From positions 2,815,036 through 2,879,035 of the forward strand of contig NZ_CP077717.1 of the NCBI RefSeq assembly GCF_019175345.1: a stretch of 64,000 nucleotides of DNA, in the 5' to 3' direction. Position numbers and translations under genes: made by a program. Under the pieces are notes generated by a model. That model was not told the origin of the DNA. It was given only the letters and a program-made list of their open reading frames with translations, and made no database searches. The DNA is from Saccharolobus shibatae B12 (GTDB lineage Archaea > Thermoproteota > Thermoprotei_A > Sulfolobales > Sulfolobaceae). Positions within the stretch are counted from its first letter, which is position 1, and each line of letters begins with the position of its first letter. Shown here piece after piece: positions 1-11,018 of this stretch.

Positions 1-981
1 TTCGCCTAAAATAGACCCATCTAGTATATGATTCCATCTTCCTATCTTAGTTTTGTCAGCTATTATAGACCCAGATATATATGTATACTCTTTAACCTTC
101 ACCTTATTCATTAAGATACTCTCAGATATGTAAGTTCCTTTTCCTACTTCCACATCGTTGCCCAAAATAGTATTGGACGCAATGTAAACGTCATCTTCAA
201 TGACATTTTTTGAACCAATATAATAAGGAGGAATGAGTGTAGATTTCTCACTAACCTTAGCTGATGAATTAATATAGCCCTTAGGGTATTTTTGTACTAG
301 TACCTCAAAATTAAGCCTAAGATAGTCGTCAGGGATTCCTATATCTGCCCATATCCCATGATATTTATATACCGCAATGCATTTGGTTCTAAGCAGCTTA
401 GGTAAGAAATCTTTACTAATAGAAGACGGAGTATCCACTAACTTGAATAGATCCTTTTTAAAAATATATACTCCCCCATTAATTAAATTACTTATGGGTT
501 TTTTAGGTTTTTCTATTAATTCCACTAATATGTCATTTTCGGTATAAAGTACGCCATATCTTCTAGGATCTTGCACCTCCGTACCTACTATTACAGCATC
601 ACAACTCTTTTTATAATAAAAATCAAGAAGTGATTTCACATTTATCTCACTATAAATATCTCCATATATAACTAGAACATCCTCATCTAAATTATGCTTC
701 TCAGAAATCAGTTTTAAAGGGCCCGCATCACCTAAAGGCTCATCTTCAACTTCAATCTTAACCTTATCTATCATATTAATATCCTTTAAGTAGTCAATTA
801 TCTTATCAGCCATTACTCTTAATGATAAATATATATCAACAACACCAGAATTCATAAGACTTTCTAGAATATAACCTAGAATAGGTTTATTTAAAATAGG
901 GAAAAGAGCTTTCGGCTTAGTCAAACTTAAGGGCCTAAGTCTAGTAGCATAACCTCCTGCTAGTACAATTGCAGATACCAT
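1..981 (-). CDS. Sugar-phosphate nucleotidyltransferase (NDP-sugar pyrophosphorylase), C-terminus cut by window edge
   Basis: Open frame of 327 codons running off the left edge. It starts [18 protein letters not shown], the nucleotide-binding loop of the glucose-1-phosphate nucleotidyltransferase family, followed by LTKPKAL and a GDAGPLK segment near residue 85 that fits the sugar-binding part. The last visible 100 residues repeat short hydrophobic units such as [11 protein letters not shown], as in a left-handed beta-helix, so a GlmU-like two-domain enzyme is likely. The family couples NTP and a sugar phosphate to NDP-sugar plus pyrophosphate, in the cytoplasm. The exact sugar cannot be told. 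Family call firm, substrate unknown. Confidence 0.85.
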   Translation of the reverse strand, partial: MVSAIVLAGGYATRLRPLSLTKPKALFPILNKPILGYILESLMNSGVVDIYLSLRVMADKIIDYLKDINMIDKVKIEVEDEPLGDAGPLKLISEKHNLDEDVLVIYGDIYSEINVKSLLDFYYKKSCDAVIVGTEVQDPRRYGVLYTENDILVELIEKPKKPISNLINGGVYIFKKDLFKLVDTPSSISKDFLPKLLRTKCIAVYKYHGIWADIGIPDDYLRLNFEVLVQKYPKGYINSSAKVSEKSTLIPPYYIGSKNVIEDDVYIASNTILGNDVEVGKGTYISESILMNKVKVKEYTYISGSIIADKTKIGRWNHILDGSILGE

Positions 982-1014
982 ACTAAGAAAAATGCGATGA
1001 TGGATAAAAAACTA

Positions 1015-1650
1015 TTACTTCGTTAAATATTTCTGTAACTTCTTTTCAGCTGCGTCCCAATTTACTACATTCCACCACGCATTAACGTAATCAGCTCTCT
1101 TGTTCTTGTACTGAAGATAGTACGCGTGCTCGAATTCATCTAATATTAATATTATAGGTATTTCTGCTATATGATTCATGAAGTGATTTTCGAACGTCAT
1201 AATTTGTAAATTGCTTGACTCAGTATCATAATAGAGAACAGCCCAACCAGTTCCTGGTAGTGAATTAGCAGTTTCAGTAAATACTTGCTTAAACCTATCA
1301 AAACTACCATATTGTTTATTTATTAAGTCTGCTAGTGCACCACCAGGTTTTCCACCACCTTTCCCATTTGGTGCCATATTTTCCCAATATAAGGCATGCA
1401 ATTTGTGCCCGTTAATGTTAAACGTAAGGCCACGCACGATGCCTTGAATATCGTACTGCCCAGCTTGCAAATCTCCTTTTACTACTTTTTCTAGTCTTTC
1501 TAGGAGTGAGTTTGCTCCATTTACATAGCCTTTATGATGCCCATTATAATGTACATCAATTATATCCTTGCTTATATATGGTTCTAATGCATCTACCTTA
1601 TAGGGTAATGGAGGCAACTCGTACTTTTTAAACTGAATTTGGAGAGTCAT
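1015..1650 (-). CDS. sod: Iron superoxide dismutase
   Basis: 211 residues, normal length for Fe/Mn-SOD. Metal ligands can be placed at H34 (DVHYNGHH), H85 (KLHALYW), D171 and H175 (DEFEHAYY). The enzyme converts superoxide to oxygen and hydrogen peroxide in the cytoplasm. Sulfolobus SODs are iron enzymes; that metal choice is from family knowledge, not visible here. The gene is monocistronic, with a TATA-like box about 26 bases before its start, implying a leaderless mRNA. It is divergent from the coiled-coil membrane gene at 1739. Confidence 0.96.
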   Translation of the reverse strand: MTLQIQFKKYELPPLPYKVDALEPYISKDIIDVHYNGHHKGYVNGANSLLERLEKVVKGDLQAGQYDIQGIVRGLTFNINGHKLHALYWENMAPNGKGGGKPGGALADLINKQYGSFDRFKQVFTETANSLPGTGWAVLYYDTESSNLQIMTFENHFMNHIAEIPIILILDEFEHAYYLQYKNKRADYVNAWWNVVNWDAAEKKLQKYLTK

Positions 1651-1667
1651 AGGTATAGATATGAAGA

Positions 1668-1684
1668 ACCGTTTATATCTTTAA
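1668..1684 (-). promoter_or_regulatory. sod promoter (BRE/TATA)
   Basis: Read on the minus strand this is GTTAAAGATATAAACGG, an A/T-rich TATA box with purine-rich BRE. The box centre is about 26 bases upstream of the sod ATG, the usual archaeal TATA-to-start distance, so a leaderless transcript is expected. Confidence 0.55.
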
Positions 1685-1738
1685 CTTACTAAAGCTAGTA
1701 AACCATATATATCTTTGAGAGATAATATTATCTTAAGC

Positions 1739-3625
1739 ATGTTTATAAAGAACCCGGAGCCAAATAGTGAAACTATATATGATTACATAAATAGAGTAAT
1801 AGTGGCAGTAATTAACGCAATTCTATCATACAAAATCTTTATTTCGTTTTTGCCTATCGATTATATATATTTTGCCATAGCAATTATCTCAGTAATTTCG
1901 TTTTTCTTTCATAAACCTCTTTCTATAATACTTTTATCAATATATATTATAGACAGTGCTGCGATTTATAAAGTACTATATAATGTCGCACTATATCCTC
2001 TGATTCAAAGCTACTCAATTAAATATCTAATAGAAATACTGCTGGTGTTAATTTTTATATTTATAATCCCTCTATTTTCCATTTTAAGATATAGTTCTGT
2101 AGGAGGTATAATAGCATCTAGTTCAATACTTTTATCAATCTACAATCCCTTCTTTTTATTGTTTTTGCCTTTTGGAATTGCTGAAAAGAATAGTAAAATT
2201 ATAGTAAATATTCTATCTGCATTACCTTTACTAATAATACCTATTACTCTACATTATACCTCAATATTGTATAGTTATTTACTCTGGGTATCTATTATAT
2301 TAGTTCTGATAACTGGTATATTATTTGGTATGAGACAGTTATTTAGCTTAATTGGAATTTTCCCATCTTCTATCTTTCTTTATCTAAATGATCAGAATTT
2401 TGAAGTAATAATCTTAATTGCAGTATTAACTTTGATTTTAAATATAATTCCTTCTATAGTATCGCTGATTAAAGCCAATTTCTACATTAAAAAAGAAATA
2501 GTTGAGACGAGAAATAGAATCAATGAAAATATGGATGAAATTAAAGGAATATTAGAAAAAATAAAATTAATTGCAAAGGATATTAATGATATAGAGCTAA
2601 CTCCTTTGACTCAGAAGTATAATAAGTTCTTTGCTGATATTTCAAATAACTTGGAAAATATATCTGATATAAAGACGTTGCAAAATATTGAACTAGAATT
2701 AAATGCCAAAAGATTAGAGCTAGAGAGAAGTATTAATGATTATATTTTTGATAAAATCTCACGATATAATAAACTTGTAGATGAAATTAAAAATTATGGT
2801 ATTGTATTGGATAAAATAGAAGAGTTATCTGAGCCTATAAAAATTAATGATGAGGGAGTTATTAGGATAAATAAAATAATAATGAGAATTAAAGAAAATC
2901 TATACTCATTGTATAAATATATTGAAAATATAAGTAGTTCATTAGTACTGTTGTTAGACAAGGATTACAACAACGAAATAGTTGATGTAAGACTTGATAT
3001 AATAGAAATGTCAATTAAGTATCTAAAGATACTACTTAGTAAAGAAAATTTAGAAAGTTGCAAGACATGTACAGAACTGATGCTAAGGTTTTTACAATTA
3101 TCTAATTCCCTCAATTTAAATATGAATAAGGAATTATTGAAGAACATAATAAAGCTCAATGATGAAAAACCAGCTAACTTCATAGTAAAAAGTAGGGAAA
3201 TTTTAGAGCAAGGTTTAAAGACAGCTTCTAGTATATTAGCTAAAGTTAAAGAGGATTACGAACACATCAAGAACGAGATACCTTCATTAAGTAGATATAA
3301 AGAGTTCGAGCTTATTAACTTGCTTGAAAAAGAAATAAATGACTCCACTAAGCCGATATGTAAGAGAATAGAGACGTTATCTTCTTCGCTTCAAGTAATT
3401 CAAGATTTGTCCACTATAATAACTCATAAGAATGAAATTACTGATGTTATTAATTTGATTAATGATAACTATGATCTCATTTTGCAAAAAGTGATAGAGG
3501 AAGGATGCATAAAACTTAGTGAGTTGGGAATAGCCTTAAATTATGGTAAGTTCATAGATCTTGTACTACAAGAAAAGGGTACCAACTTAAGAGTTGTTAA
3601 TGATTCAATCTGTTACATGAGATAG
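1739..3625 (+). CDS. Membrane protein with long cytoplasmic coiled coil, function unknown
   Basis: ATG at 1739 (MFIKNPEPN) is preferred; an in-frame TTG lies eight codons upstream. About 628 residues. The first roughly 245 residues hold some eight hydrophobic segments rich in Ile, Leu and Phe. The rest is charged, helix-rich and heptad-like (for example ENMDEIKGILEKIKLI), so a membrane anchor followed by a long coiled coil is likely. I recognise no catalytic motif. A CKTC pair occurs late (near residue 440). It is divergent from sod and convergent with the TusA-like gene, so it is probably transcribed alone. Lineage-restricted Sulfolobales protein is my guess. Confidence 0.75.
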   Translation: MFIKNPEPNSETIYDYINRVIVAVINAILSYKIFISFLPIDYIYFAIAIISVISFFFHKPLSIILLSIYIIDSAAIYKVLYNVALYPLIQSYSIKYLIEILLVLIFIFIIPLFSILRYSSVGGIIASSSILLSIYNPFFLLFLPFGIAEKNSKIIVNILSALPLLIIPITLHYTSILYSYLLWVSIILVLITGILFGMRQLFSLIGIFPSSIFLYLNDQNFEVIILIAVLTLILNIIPSIVSLIKANFYIKKEIVETRNRINENMDEIKGILEKIKLIAKDINDIELTPLTQKYNKFFADISNNLENISDIKTLQNIELELNAKRLELERSINDYIFDKISRYNKLVDEIKNYGIVLDKIEELSEPIKINDEGVIRINKIIMRIKENLYSLYKYIENISSSLVLLLDKDYNNEIVDVRLDIIEMSIKYLKILLSKENLESCKTCTELMLRFLQLSNSLNLNMNKELLKNIIKLNDEKPANFIVKSREILEQGLKTASSILAKVKEDYEHIKNEIPSLSRYKEFELINLLEKEINDSTKPICKRIETLSSSLQVIQDLSTIITHKNEITDVINLINDNYDLILQKVIEEGCIKLSELGIALNYGKFIDLVLQEKGTNLRVVNDSICYMR

Positions 3626-3629
3626 TTTC

Positions 3630-3848
3630 CTATCTTAGTCTTTTTATAGTAATCTCAGCATGGTCGTCAACTAGATCCGCTTTAAAAAGGTACCTAGGAG
3701 CATTTCTTAGAAGTTGATGAGTACATAGAACTCTATCTTTATCTGTTAGTACTAATATGCTATCACCTACTTTCATAGCTACCAAATATTTTGAAATTTC
3801 TAGAATAAATTCTTCGCATGGTTTTCCCCTAAGATCTAATTTCTCCAT
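3630..3848 (-). CDS. TusA/SirA-like sulfur carrier protein
   Basis: 72 residues beginning [15 protein letters not shown]. The LDLRGKPC motif near the N-terminus with its single conserved cysteine (C11) followed by a helix is the hallmark of the TusA/SirA/YeeD fold. These proteins carry persulfide sulfur in tRNA thiolation or sulfur metabolism; in Sulfolobales relatives work beside Hdr-like complexes. The usual CPxP has become CEEF, so the exact role is open. A second cysteine occurs at VLCTHQ. It ends only 4 bases past the convergent coiled-coil gene. Confidence 0.8.
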   Translation of the reverse strand: MEKLDLRGKPCEEFILEISKYLVAMKVGDSILVLTDKDRVLCTHQLLRNAPRYLFKADLVDDHAEITIKRLR

Positions 3849-3912
3849 AAAAGGAGTTATTTTAACAGAGATTAAAAAGTTTAAAACGTTTTTAGCTTTA
3901 ATGGTTAGGTTT

Positions 3913-4707
3913 TTAAATTTGTAAATACCTTACTTGTTCCCTATTTTTAGCCTTCAGTTCCGTTTGCTCTTTTTGAACCTTATTAAATATGTCATCGTAG
4001 TTCCCTAACATGAAGTTATATGCCTCTAGTACCCTTCTCATTAAAGTGGAATCAGAAAGTGGATAAATCCTTAGACCAACTCTTCCTACTGTACCGCCTC
4101 TTACCATTAGCCAATGGGCGAAAACTTCTACTGGATATTTCTGCATGACTACTTCTTTACTTATTTTTGTCTCATATAACCAAAATATCTCCCTAATGAA
4201 ATTAGACGATATATTTCTTAGCATTCTGGGTTTCCATTCCTCTAGATGCTTCTCTCCTTCTTTTATCATTATGTTTCTTAAATAATTATAATATTCTTCT
4301 CTTTCCTTCTCATCTAAAAGGGATAATCCAGTTACTGCCATCACGAAATCCTTTTGCGCTAGGAACGAATCAAAGTCTCTATTAATATACAACCAAGCTG
4401 TAGCAGCGAAAGAGTCAACTATACCAAGCATTAATTTTTCAACTAACTTATCCTTATCTATTTGCCTAGTTACTTTTTCTCCACTTAAAATCCTTTCGAA
4501 CTCCTCAAAATCTACAATACCCGCATACACTAATTTCCCATCTATAAAAATGGACGGTGTTGAAATGACGCCCCTTTCAAAAGCTAAAAATGGATATAAT
4601 TCAGTATCAATAATTTTTACTTTCCCCAATAGTCCCTTATTCTCTAAATATTCAAGAAGCATATTACATTCTACACAGTTTTTGTGAGTAAAAATCTGTA
4701 CTTCCAT
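3913..4707 (-). CDS. Thioredoxin/glutaredoxin-like protein with an extra helical domain
   Basis: Start chosen at [11 protein letters not shown], 7 bases after the XPD stop; an ATG ten codons earlier would overlap xpd. Residues 1-80 form a thioredoxin-like domain with CVEC in the active-site position and a cis-Pro-type [10 protein letters not shown]. The remaining 180 residues are helical, with no motif I know. A redox or disulfide-reductase role is likely for the first domain; the second may bind a partner. It sits directly behind xpd and may be co-transcribed with it. Confidence 0.7.
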   Translation of the reverse strand: MEVQIFTHKNCVECNMLLEYLENKGLLGKVKIIDTELYPFLAFERGVISTPSIFIDGKLVYAGIVDFEEFERILSGEKVTRQIDKDKLVEKLMLGIVDSFAATAWLYINRDFDSFLAQKDFVMAVTGLSLLDEKEREEYYNYLRNIMIKEGEKHLEEWKPRMLRNISSNFIREIFWLYETKISKEVVMQKYPVEVFAHWLMVRGGTVGRVGLRIYPLSDSTLMRRVLEAYNFMLGNYDDIFNKVQKEQTELKAKNREQVRYLQI

Positions 4708-4714
4708 TTCTATT

Positions 4715-6367
4715 TCACAGTTTAATTTTCCTTGCATTCAAGCAATTAAGTTCTTTCTTCCACCATAGACTGTCATATCTTTTATCGAGAAGCCATACTG
4801 TTGCGCTATCCATTGGACCTCTGATGGCCCTACCTATGGATTGTTTTACCGCAATTAATGCTTGTATGCCGATTAGTTCGCTACTAATATCTTTTTTCAG
4901 TCTTTTTGATATCTCCTCAATACGTATCTTTAAGTAATCATCTATTGGAGGATAAGGGATACCTACCATTGCCACATCTGATATCAAACTACTTCCGTTT
5001 TCAACTATTTCAATTCCTTCAGCTAACTTACCCCTTGCTATACCCATTATAATTGTTTTTTCTTTTTTCAGATTACTCATTATCTCTTCGATATTGGTTT
5101 CTGCATCCTCTGCCAAATATCTTACATTTAGAAATTTAGATACAATTCGCATAAACTCGTAGCTAGGAAATATAGCTAGAACATGCTTTCTGGAATTATA
5201 GAAAATTTTTAATAAATATGATGCGTATTTACGTGCCATCTGCTCTGACCTTAAACTATAAGTAGTTGTAACATCTATAGATATAAGACACTCATATGTC
5301 CCAGTTAATCTCTTTTTCATGACCTTTTCAGCGTCAACATATAATATTTTTCTAGTAATTCCTATAATATTTCTAAGATAATCCAAGGGTTGCATAGTAC
5401 CTGACATTAACATATAGGTAATTTTTTCATCGTTTAGTATATCAGTAAAATAGGAGGGTATTATATATTTTGCAACCAAGGAATTTGAATATGAAAAAAC
5501 TCTAACTCTTTCATCATTAACTAAATCAAAAAACCTCAAAATTGAACCAAGATAATTCCTACTTACTGTCTTATTTTTTATCATATTCTTTCTAACTTCT
5601 TCATATTCCTCAGCTAGACTCTCAATTTCCTCATTAGGAGGAATGATGCTGGCTAATTTGTCCTTTTCAATAAGTATATATTTATCCTCTGAATAGATTA
5701 TTTGTTCTATGTTTTCCTTGAGCCTTTCCAATATTAATCTCACATTCTGTGATTTAGTTTGAGAAATTGCCATCTCTATGATTCTTTTGTTTAACTTTTT
5801 CTCCTCTATATTAGAAACATTCTCTATATTATGAGCCTCATCTATCACGACAACATAGTCCTCCCAATTAATATCTAAGGATTCTCTAAGCCAAGGTATA
5901 AACAGATAAGGATAAGTGAGTAGTACCACATCAGCGCTTTTTATACTCTCCAATAGCGAGTAGTATGGGCAAAACCCTAATTTTTTACCCTCCTCCTTTA
6001 GTCTATTCAGACTTGCCTTTGGCGGATCAGTTATAGTAATTGTGGACGCGTTAAAAATTTCACATCCACTACAATATATATCTTGGGGATCAACGTCGGA
6101 AGAACTAAAAACACACGCAGAAGATTTACCGACTAAAAATCCATATTTTTTATCTTTAAAATACAGTGATAGTTCTCTATAGACTGGGAAAAACTCATTA
6201 TGGGTTCTGACAATAAATGCCACTTTCGGCTTAACCTTGAAAGAAGCGTAGAGTGCAAATAGAGTCTTACCGCTACCAGTAGGTGCTTGTAATGAGACTA
6301 AAAAATTATTTCTTAATGCTTCAACAATTTTTTCAGCTATTTTGCTTTGCCACTCTCTAAGTTCCAC
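4715..6367 (-). CDS. xpd: XPD/Rad3 family iron-sulfur DNA helicase
   Basis: 550 residues, matching archaeal XPD. Walker A is APTGSGKT (28-35) and the Walker B/DEAH box is VVIDEAHN (173-180). Four cysteines at 85, 99, 102 and 133 fit the 4Fe-4S cluster domain inside helicase domain 1. The late motif QSIGRAIRG matches helicase motif VI. It is a 5'-3' superfamily 2 helicase of nucleotide excision repair. A small gene begins the transcript and ends 1 base before its start, and the thioredoxin-like gene follows, suggesting a three-gene operon. Confidence 0.95.
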   Translation of the reverse strand: MELREWQSKIAEKIVEALRNNFLVSLQAPTGSGKTLFALYASFKVKPKVAFIVRTHNEFFPVYRELSLYFKDKKYGFLVGKSSACVFSSSDVDPQDIYCSGCEIFNASTITITDPPKASLNRLKEEGKKLGFCPYYSLLESIKSADVVLLTYPYLFIPWLRESLDINWEDYVVVIDEAHNIENVSNIEEKKLNKRIIEMAISQTKSQNVRLILERLKENIEQIIYSEDKYILIEKDKLASIIPPNEEIESLAEEYEEVRKNMIKNKTVSRNYLGSILRFFDLVNDERVRVFSYSNSLVAKYIIPSYFTDILNDEKITYMLMSGTMQPLDYLRNIIGITRKILYVDAEKVMKKRLTGTYECLISIDVTTTYSLRSEQMARKYASYLLKIFYNSRKHVLAIFPSYEFMRIVSKFLNVRYLAEDAETNIEEIMSNLKKEKTIIMGIARGKLAEGIEIVENGSSLISDVAMVGIPYPPIDDYLKIRIEEISKRLKKDISSELIGIQALIAVKQSIGRAIRGPMDSATVWLLDKRYDSLWWKKELNCLNARKIKL

Positions 6368-6368
6368 A

Positions 6369-6662
6369 TTAGATTAATTGTGGAGTGTTTACTATAACTT
6401 CTTCTAGCATAATGTACTTTACAAAAGACTTATCCAGTAAGGATACAATGGCCTTTGCTTTTCCTCTAACTTTTACAACGTTCATTATATTAAATACTCT
6501 TTCTATCTTTAATGACTCTTTTTGAATCTCATTTATCACATCACTTGATGGTGGTAAAGAGGTTATGATTATGGCTCTAATTTCGGTAGCAGGTGAATTT
6601 TGAACTATCTCAAAGATTCTGTAATCAAGTTTTGCTTTAAGATCTTCACTTATTTCTAACAT
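6369..6662 (-). CDS. Small conserved-looking protein upstream of xpd
   Basis: 97 residues, MLEISEDLKAKLDYRIFEI onward, alternating strands and helices (TEIRAIIITSLPP, VRGKAKAIVSLLD) that suggest a compact ferredoxin-like fold. I do not recognise the family. Its stop lies 1 base from the xpd start, so it is very probably co-expressed with XPD and may assist it; that is inference from position only. Confidence 0.65.
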   Translation of the reverse strand: MLEISEDLKAKLDYRIFEIVQNSPATEIRAIIITSLPPSSDVINEIQKESLKIERVFNIMNVVKVRGKAKAIVSLLDKSFVKYIMLEEVIVNTPQLI

Positions 6663-6880
6663 CTTTGATTTCCTCTACTCTACTTAATTTGCTTCCAATC
6701 TTATAAATTGTTTGTTCATAATCTTTTAAGCAGTTTTTATTATTCTACGACTATTATGTTTAAATCTTACAATTTGATTAACAAGATTAAGTAACCGCTA
6801 AGGAAAAATTTTTAGTATTAGTTACTAAAAAATCACCCATTAAGGTCAATGTTACTGTATTAAGAGTATTTTACTTATAA

Positions 6881-7234
6881 ATGGTTTACTTTAATTTTCC
6901 ATTAGCTCATATTAAAGACGTGGAAAATATAAGGATAAGTAAGACTAGTTTTAAAACAGGTGAAAAGAGAAAAATAACACTACCAAATGGACAAGAATTA
7001 GTCATTTTTTATCTAGGAGCAGATAGATTTTTCGTTTTTGATAATAGATGTCCCCATTTGGGATGCGATCTTTCAAAATATGGCGTCATCATAAAAGAGG
7101 AATTAGTATGTCAGTGTCATTTTTCTCATTTTTCCATATATACTGGAGAACCTAAGAAAGGAGCAGCCAAAAAGCCTATAAAATTATACAAAATTCAGGT
7201 AACTGAAGACGAAGTTATTATATCATTAATATAA
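6881..7234 (+). CDS. Rieske-type 2Fe-2S protein
   Basis: 117 residues with both Rieske boxes: CPHLGC near residue 52 and CQCHFSHF near 76, giving two Cys and two His ligands. There is no membrane anchor, so it is a soluble Rieske ferredoxin rather than a cytochrome bc subunit. Electron-transfer role; partner unknown. The CDS overlaps the 3' end of convergent aroD by about 40 bases. Sequence ACTTATAA sits directly before the ATG, too close to be its TATA box, so the true promoter is probably further upstream. Confidence 0.85.
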   Translation: MVYFNFPLAHIKDVENIRISKTSFKTGEKRKITLPNGQELVIFYLGADRFFVFDNRCPHLGCDLSKYGVIIKEELVCQCHFSHFSIYTGEPKKGAAKKPIKLYKIQVTEDEVIISLI

Positions 7235-7857
7235 TCAAAAATCTGGATTACTTTTTTATAGTAAAGTTGACCTTGTGCTAAAGGTTCTATTGCGTACGAA
7301 TAGACGAGTTTTGAGCCAAGTAGACCCACTGCGATCCTCTCTAAAGGATTATTACTCATCGGAATTACAGTTACGTTTTCATATTCAAGAAGAGGTAATA
7401 TTACCTCCTTATATCCTTTTAGATCAGGAACTGCAATCTTAACACTAAACGCTTTCTCATAAAACTTACTAACAATCTCCTTTACCTTTTCTGAAGTTGG
7501 AAGATAGTTAAAATAGTGGATAGAAACTATCGCATTATCGTATGGTACGTTATGTTTTTGGAGAAATGAAACCTCTACATCATATAGAAATTGTTTGTCG
7601 TAAAGTTCCTTTAAAAGTCTTATCTTTAATTCGTCCGCTAATTCGTTTATTCCCCCCTCTGCCTTATCTCTTAACGTTATTATTAATTTATTTTTGTATT
7701 TATCTAAAAGTTCAAAATAATCAGATATTACACTAACCTCTAGATCTTTTAGATAATCAAGCCTTAGCTCTATTAGATCTGCATCTAAAAAATTACCTAT
7801 AAATTTTAAGTCTTCTATCTTTTTTATTGGCAGTGAGGCTACTATTAAAGGTCTCAT
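7195..7857 (-). CDS. aroD: 3-dehydroquinate dehydratase, type I
   Basis: 220 residues. The TIM-barrel features of type I dehydroquinase are present: [11 protein letters not shown] early, [12 protein letters not shown] in the middle, a histidine in VSIHYFN, and a lysine in AFSVKIAV that should form the Schiff base. It dehydrates 3-dehydroquinate to 3-dehydroshikimate. It is the last gene of the shikimate operon and overlaps aroA by 4 bases. Its 3' end overlaps the convergent Rieske gene. Confidence 0.93.
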   Translation of the reverse strand: MRPLIVASLPIKKIEDLKFIGNFLDADLIELRLDYLKDLEVSVISDYFELLDKYKNKLIITLRDKAEGGINELADELKIRLLKELYDKQFLYDVEVSFLQKHNVPYDNAIVSIHYFNYLPTSEKVKEIVSKFYEKAFSVKIAVPDLKGYKEVILPLLEYENVTVIPMSNNPLERIAVGLLGSKLVYSYAIEPLAQGQLYYKKVIQIFDYINDIITSSSVT

Positions 7858-9098
7858 TCAATAGAAATCTTCGCATTTAGTGATAATAAGTCTTGCCAGT
7901 AATTAGGATTACTCTTACTTACACATTCAGCCGATGTAATTACCCCACCATTCACTAAAGCTAAAGCTGAAGACATCATAGCTACTCTGTGATCATTTAA
8001 ACAGTCCGTAACCGGAGAGCTCAACATCCTTTTGTTAATTCCAAATATCAAAATGGAATTAGACTTCACTTCACTTCCTACACTATATAATCCTAAAACT
8101 TTCCTTATGCTTTCGATTCTATCACTTTCCTTAATCCTCAATCGTTCAATCCCTGTAATTTCACTTGTTCCCTCTGCTATTGCAGCTAATCCTGCAATTG
8201 TCATAGCCAAGTCAGGTGCATCGTCTATATTTACTTTTATGGGAGAATATTTGTCTTTAGCCTCGACGTACCATTTACCGTCTGAATATTCACTAGTAGC
8301 ACCCATCTCCCTAAATATTTTAACAATGTTATGATCACCGAAATACTCCTTTGGTTCCCATAAATTAACTATTGTAGTTCTACCACCGCTAACTAATGCA
8401 GAAAGTGCATAAAATGAAGCTAAGCCATAATCTCCGGCTACTTCTCCTTGAAATTCGACTAAATTATTGGGATTAATATGAATCTTATTACCATAAAACT
8501 TAACATTAGAACCGAATCTATTAAACAAATCTACTGTAAGCAGAATATAACTTTTAGACGAAATTGGGGGCAGTATTTCAATACTACCACCATTTAGGAT
8601 ATGAAGAGCATATATTAAGCCAGAAATGTATTGGCTACTCTCGTCGCCAGAAATTTTTATATTATTACTACTTAACTTTCCGGTGATGGTTAAAGGCAAG
8701 CTAGAGGAAGAAAAAGATATGCCATAATTACTCAATGCTTCTACGATTCTTTTTAAAGGTCTTCTCCTTAAACTCTCTTCGGCATCAATTGTCACTTCTC
8801 CACCTATTGCAGCTACTATTGGAATAAGCATCCTAAGAGTAGTCCCTGAACCTTTCAATTTTATAAACTTCTTCTTGATTTCTAATTTCTCTGGAGGTAT
8901 GAATTCGGAATTATTCTTCACCTCAACTCCTAATGCCCTTACTGAATTTATAGCGTCTATAACATCTTCCGATAGAACTAGATTGTGAAGATGTATTCTA
9001 GTAAAAAGTGAGAGAAAAATTAGTCTAATTGCTAAACTTTTTGATTGAGGAGCTTTTATTGTCCCACTAATCTCTGATGGATAAATCCTTACAATCAA
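7854..9098 (-). CDS. aroA: 3-phosphoshikimate 1-carboxyvinyltransferase (EPSP synthase)
   Basis: 414 residues. Signature pieces include [11 protein letters not shown] (17-27), [13 protein letters not shown] (about 77-89) and [10 protein letters not shown] (about 325-334), all phosphate-binding or catalytic elements of EPSP synthase. It transfers enolpyruvyl from PEP to shikimate 3-phosphate. Start overlaps the end of the shikimate kinase gene by 32 bases, typical of the tight operon here. Confidence 0.95.
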   Translation of the reverse strand: MIVRIYPSEISGTIKAPQSKSLAIRLIFLSLFTRIHLHNLVLSEDVIDAINSVRALGVEVKNNSEFIPPEKLEIKKKFIKLKGSGTTLRMLIPIVAAIGGEVTIDAEESLRRRPLKRIVEALSNYGISFSSSSLPLTITGKLSSNNIKISGDESSQYISGLIYALHILNGGSIEILPPISSKSYILLTVDLFNRFGSNVKFYGNKIHINPNNLVEFQGEVAGDYGLASFYALSALVSGGRTTIVNLWEPKEYFGDHNIVKIFREMGATSEYSDGKWYVEAKDKYSPIKVNIDDAPDLAMTIAGLAAIAEGTSEITGIERLRIKESDRIESIRKVLGLYSVGSEVKSNSILIFGINKRMLSSPVTDCLNDHRVAMMSSALALVNGGVITSAECVSKSNPNYWQDLLSLNAKISIE

Positions 9099-9873
9099 GG
9101 CTTACAGGCCTAGCTATAATAACATCTCCAAATCTCTTAAGGCTTTCGTATATTGGACCTTCTTCTCCATACTTAGATACTGCAAAATACGACGGGCCAT
9201 TTCCGCTAATCCCAGCAGCTAACGCTCCATTCTTTAATGCTATTTCGATTGGATCTAAAGGGTAACCTAAAATATTTGCAATTAATATTCCATTAATCTT
9301 CATAGCAGTCAAAGAATCCTTAAGTGCTATCCTAAAAATCTCCTCAAAGACGCGATTGTATTTTCTTAACTCGTTTAAATTGACCGATTTTTGCCTTCCT
9401 CCCCTAGCCAATATGAGAACAGATAAATCATCCTCGGGGTTATCCAACTTTACTATTCTAAACATCTTATTATAAGTAAATGCTATTCCCCCACAATATG
9501 ATGCAGTTGCATCATCAAGCGCTCCAGTGTATGATACTCCAGCTTTCAACGAAAGTATTGCAGATAACACTGGAGGGTTAATATTTCTTAGATTATATCG
9601 CTTTGCAATCTCAGCTATTAAAGCTACAGAAACTGCACTACTGCTTTTTAATCCACTCTTCTGTGGAAGTTCAGATTCAATGTCAACTACAATATCTGGT
9701 ATTGAGTACTTTTCTTTAAAGTAATCAATAATGACCCTAATTAGATCACTCTCTTTAGAATAATCTCTTTTACCTTCTCTAATCTCTACTTTAACCTTTA
9801 AATTAACTGCCATGGATGAGCCATACCAGGATGGTAACGCGTTTATGATTGAGACTCCTCCATAGGTTTGCAT
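9067..9873 (-). CDS. aroK: Archaeal shikimate kinase, GHMP superfamily
   Basis: About 268 residues from MQTYGGVSI; a start seven codons upstream is possible but overlaps aroC more. The ATP loop [17 protein letters not shown] near residue 85 is the GHMP PxxxGLGSSAA motif, and [12 protein letters not shown] near 235 is the C-terminal GHMP motif. Archaea use this fold in place of bacterial AroK to phosphorylate shikimate. Its position between aroC and aroA supports the substrate. Confidence 0.92.
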   Translation of the reverse strand: MQTYGGVSIINALPSWYGSSMAVNLKVKVEIREGKRDYSKESDLIRVIIDYFKEKYSIPDIVVDIESELPQKSGLKSSSAVSVALIAEIAKRYNLRNINPPVLSAILSLKAGVSYTGALDDATASYCGGIAFTYNKMFRIVKLDNPEDDLSVLILARGGRQKSVNLNELRKYNRVFEEIFRIALKDSLTAMKINGILIANILGYPLDPIEIALKNGALAAGISGNGPSYFAVSKYGEEGPIYESLKRFGDVIIARPVSLDCKDLSIRD

Positions 9874-11018
9874 GATCTCACATACCTCTCCCAACGCTGT
9901 TGTACAATATTACCTTGCTCTTCTGTAAGTTTAACTAGTGGAATAACCCCTGCACGCATAGCATGGTCTACTAAGGTTAGTGCTACCATTGACTCTACAA
10001 CAGTAACTCCTCTAATTGCTACTGCTGGGTCATGTCTACCAATTACCGAAATGTAAGTTTCCTCTAAGTTCCTTAAATCTATGGTTTTTTGAGGCTTTCT
10101 AATCGAGCTAGTAGGTTTAAATGCGCATCTCACTATAAGATCTTCGCCATTAGTTAAACCACCTAAAATTCCCCCGGCGTAATTATATTTCCAGCCGATT
10201 TTATTATCCTTTCTTATAATTTCATCATTGACCTCACTCCCTTTCATTTTGCTTGCCATAAAACCTAAACCGTATTCGAAACCCGTTACAGCAGGGATTG
10301 ACATTATTGCTTTAGCTAATTCAGCCTTCATCTTATCAAACACTGGTTCTCCTAACCCTATTGGTGGATTTTTAGTTATCACTTCAGCAATTCCACCATA
10401 ACTATCGCCCTCCTGAGTAGCTTTCTTTATTAACGCTTCATATTTTTCCTCAAGAACCTTTTTACTAGCTCTCACTGGGCTATATCTTGAGCATAAAACC
10501 TCCTCGAATGTTACCTCTTCATTTAACTCTTCTGGTCCTAAACTCCTAAGATGTCCTGCTATCCAAGTATCTGTCAACATAAGCAACTTCTTAGCCACTG
10601 CACCTGCTATTACTCTACCTACCGTTTCTCTAGCGCTTGCTCTTCCACCTCCCCTATAATCCCAATTTTCATATCCATATTTCATTATAAACGGAAGATC
10701 AGCATGCCCAGGTCTTGGCTTATACCTAATCTCCTCATAAAAACTTGATATTACATCAGTATTTCGTACTATAACTGCTATTGGAGATCCAGTAGTTCTA
10801 TTATTAAAGATCCCACTTAATATCTCTGGTTCATCTTTTTCTCTTCTTCCAGAAACATATAATCTTCCAGGTCTCCTAAATTCTAATTCAAACTTTATAT
10901 CTTCGACAGTTAATGGTAAACCAGCTGGAACCCCATCTATAACTACACCCACTGCAGAGCCATGACTCTCTCCAAACGTGGTTACCCTAAATAGTTTACC
11001 AAACGAGTTCCCTGGCAT
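9843..11018 (-). CDS. aroC: Chorismate synthase
   Basis: 391 residues, [20 protein letters not shown] at the start, the classic chorismate synthase signature, followed by [14 protein letters not shown] and [13 protein letters not shown]. It converts EPSP to chorismate using reduced FMN. It overlaps aroE by 23 bases and aroK by about 31 bases. Confidence 0.97.
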   Translation of the reverse strand: MPGNSFGKLFRVTTFGESHGSAVGVVIDGVPAGLPLTVEDIKFELEFRRPGRLYVSGRREKDEPEILSGIFNNRTTGSPIAVIVRNTDVISSFYEEIRYKPRPGHADLPFIMKYGYENWDYRGGGRASARETVGRVIAGAVAKKLLMLTDTWIAGHLRSLGPEELNEEVTFEEVLCSRYSPVRASKKVLEEKYEALIKKATQEGDSYGGIAEVITKNPPIGLGEPVFDKMKAELAKAIMSIPAVTGFEYGLGFMASKMKGSEVNDEIIRKDNKIGWKYNYAGGILGGLTNGEDLIVRCAFKPTSSIRKPQKTIDLRNLEETYISVIGRHDPAVAIRGVTVVESMVALTLVDHAMRAGVIPLVKLTEEQGNIVQQRWERYVRSCKPMEESQS

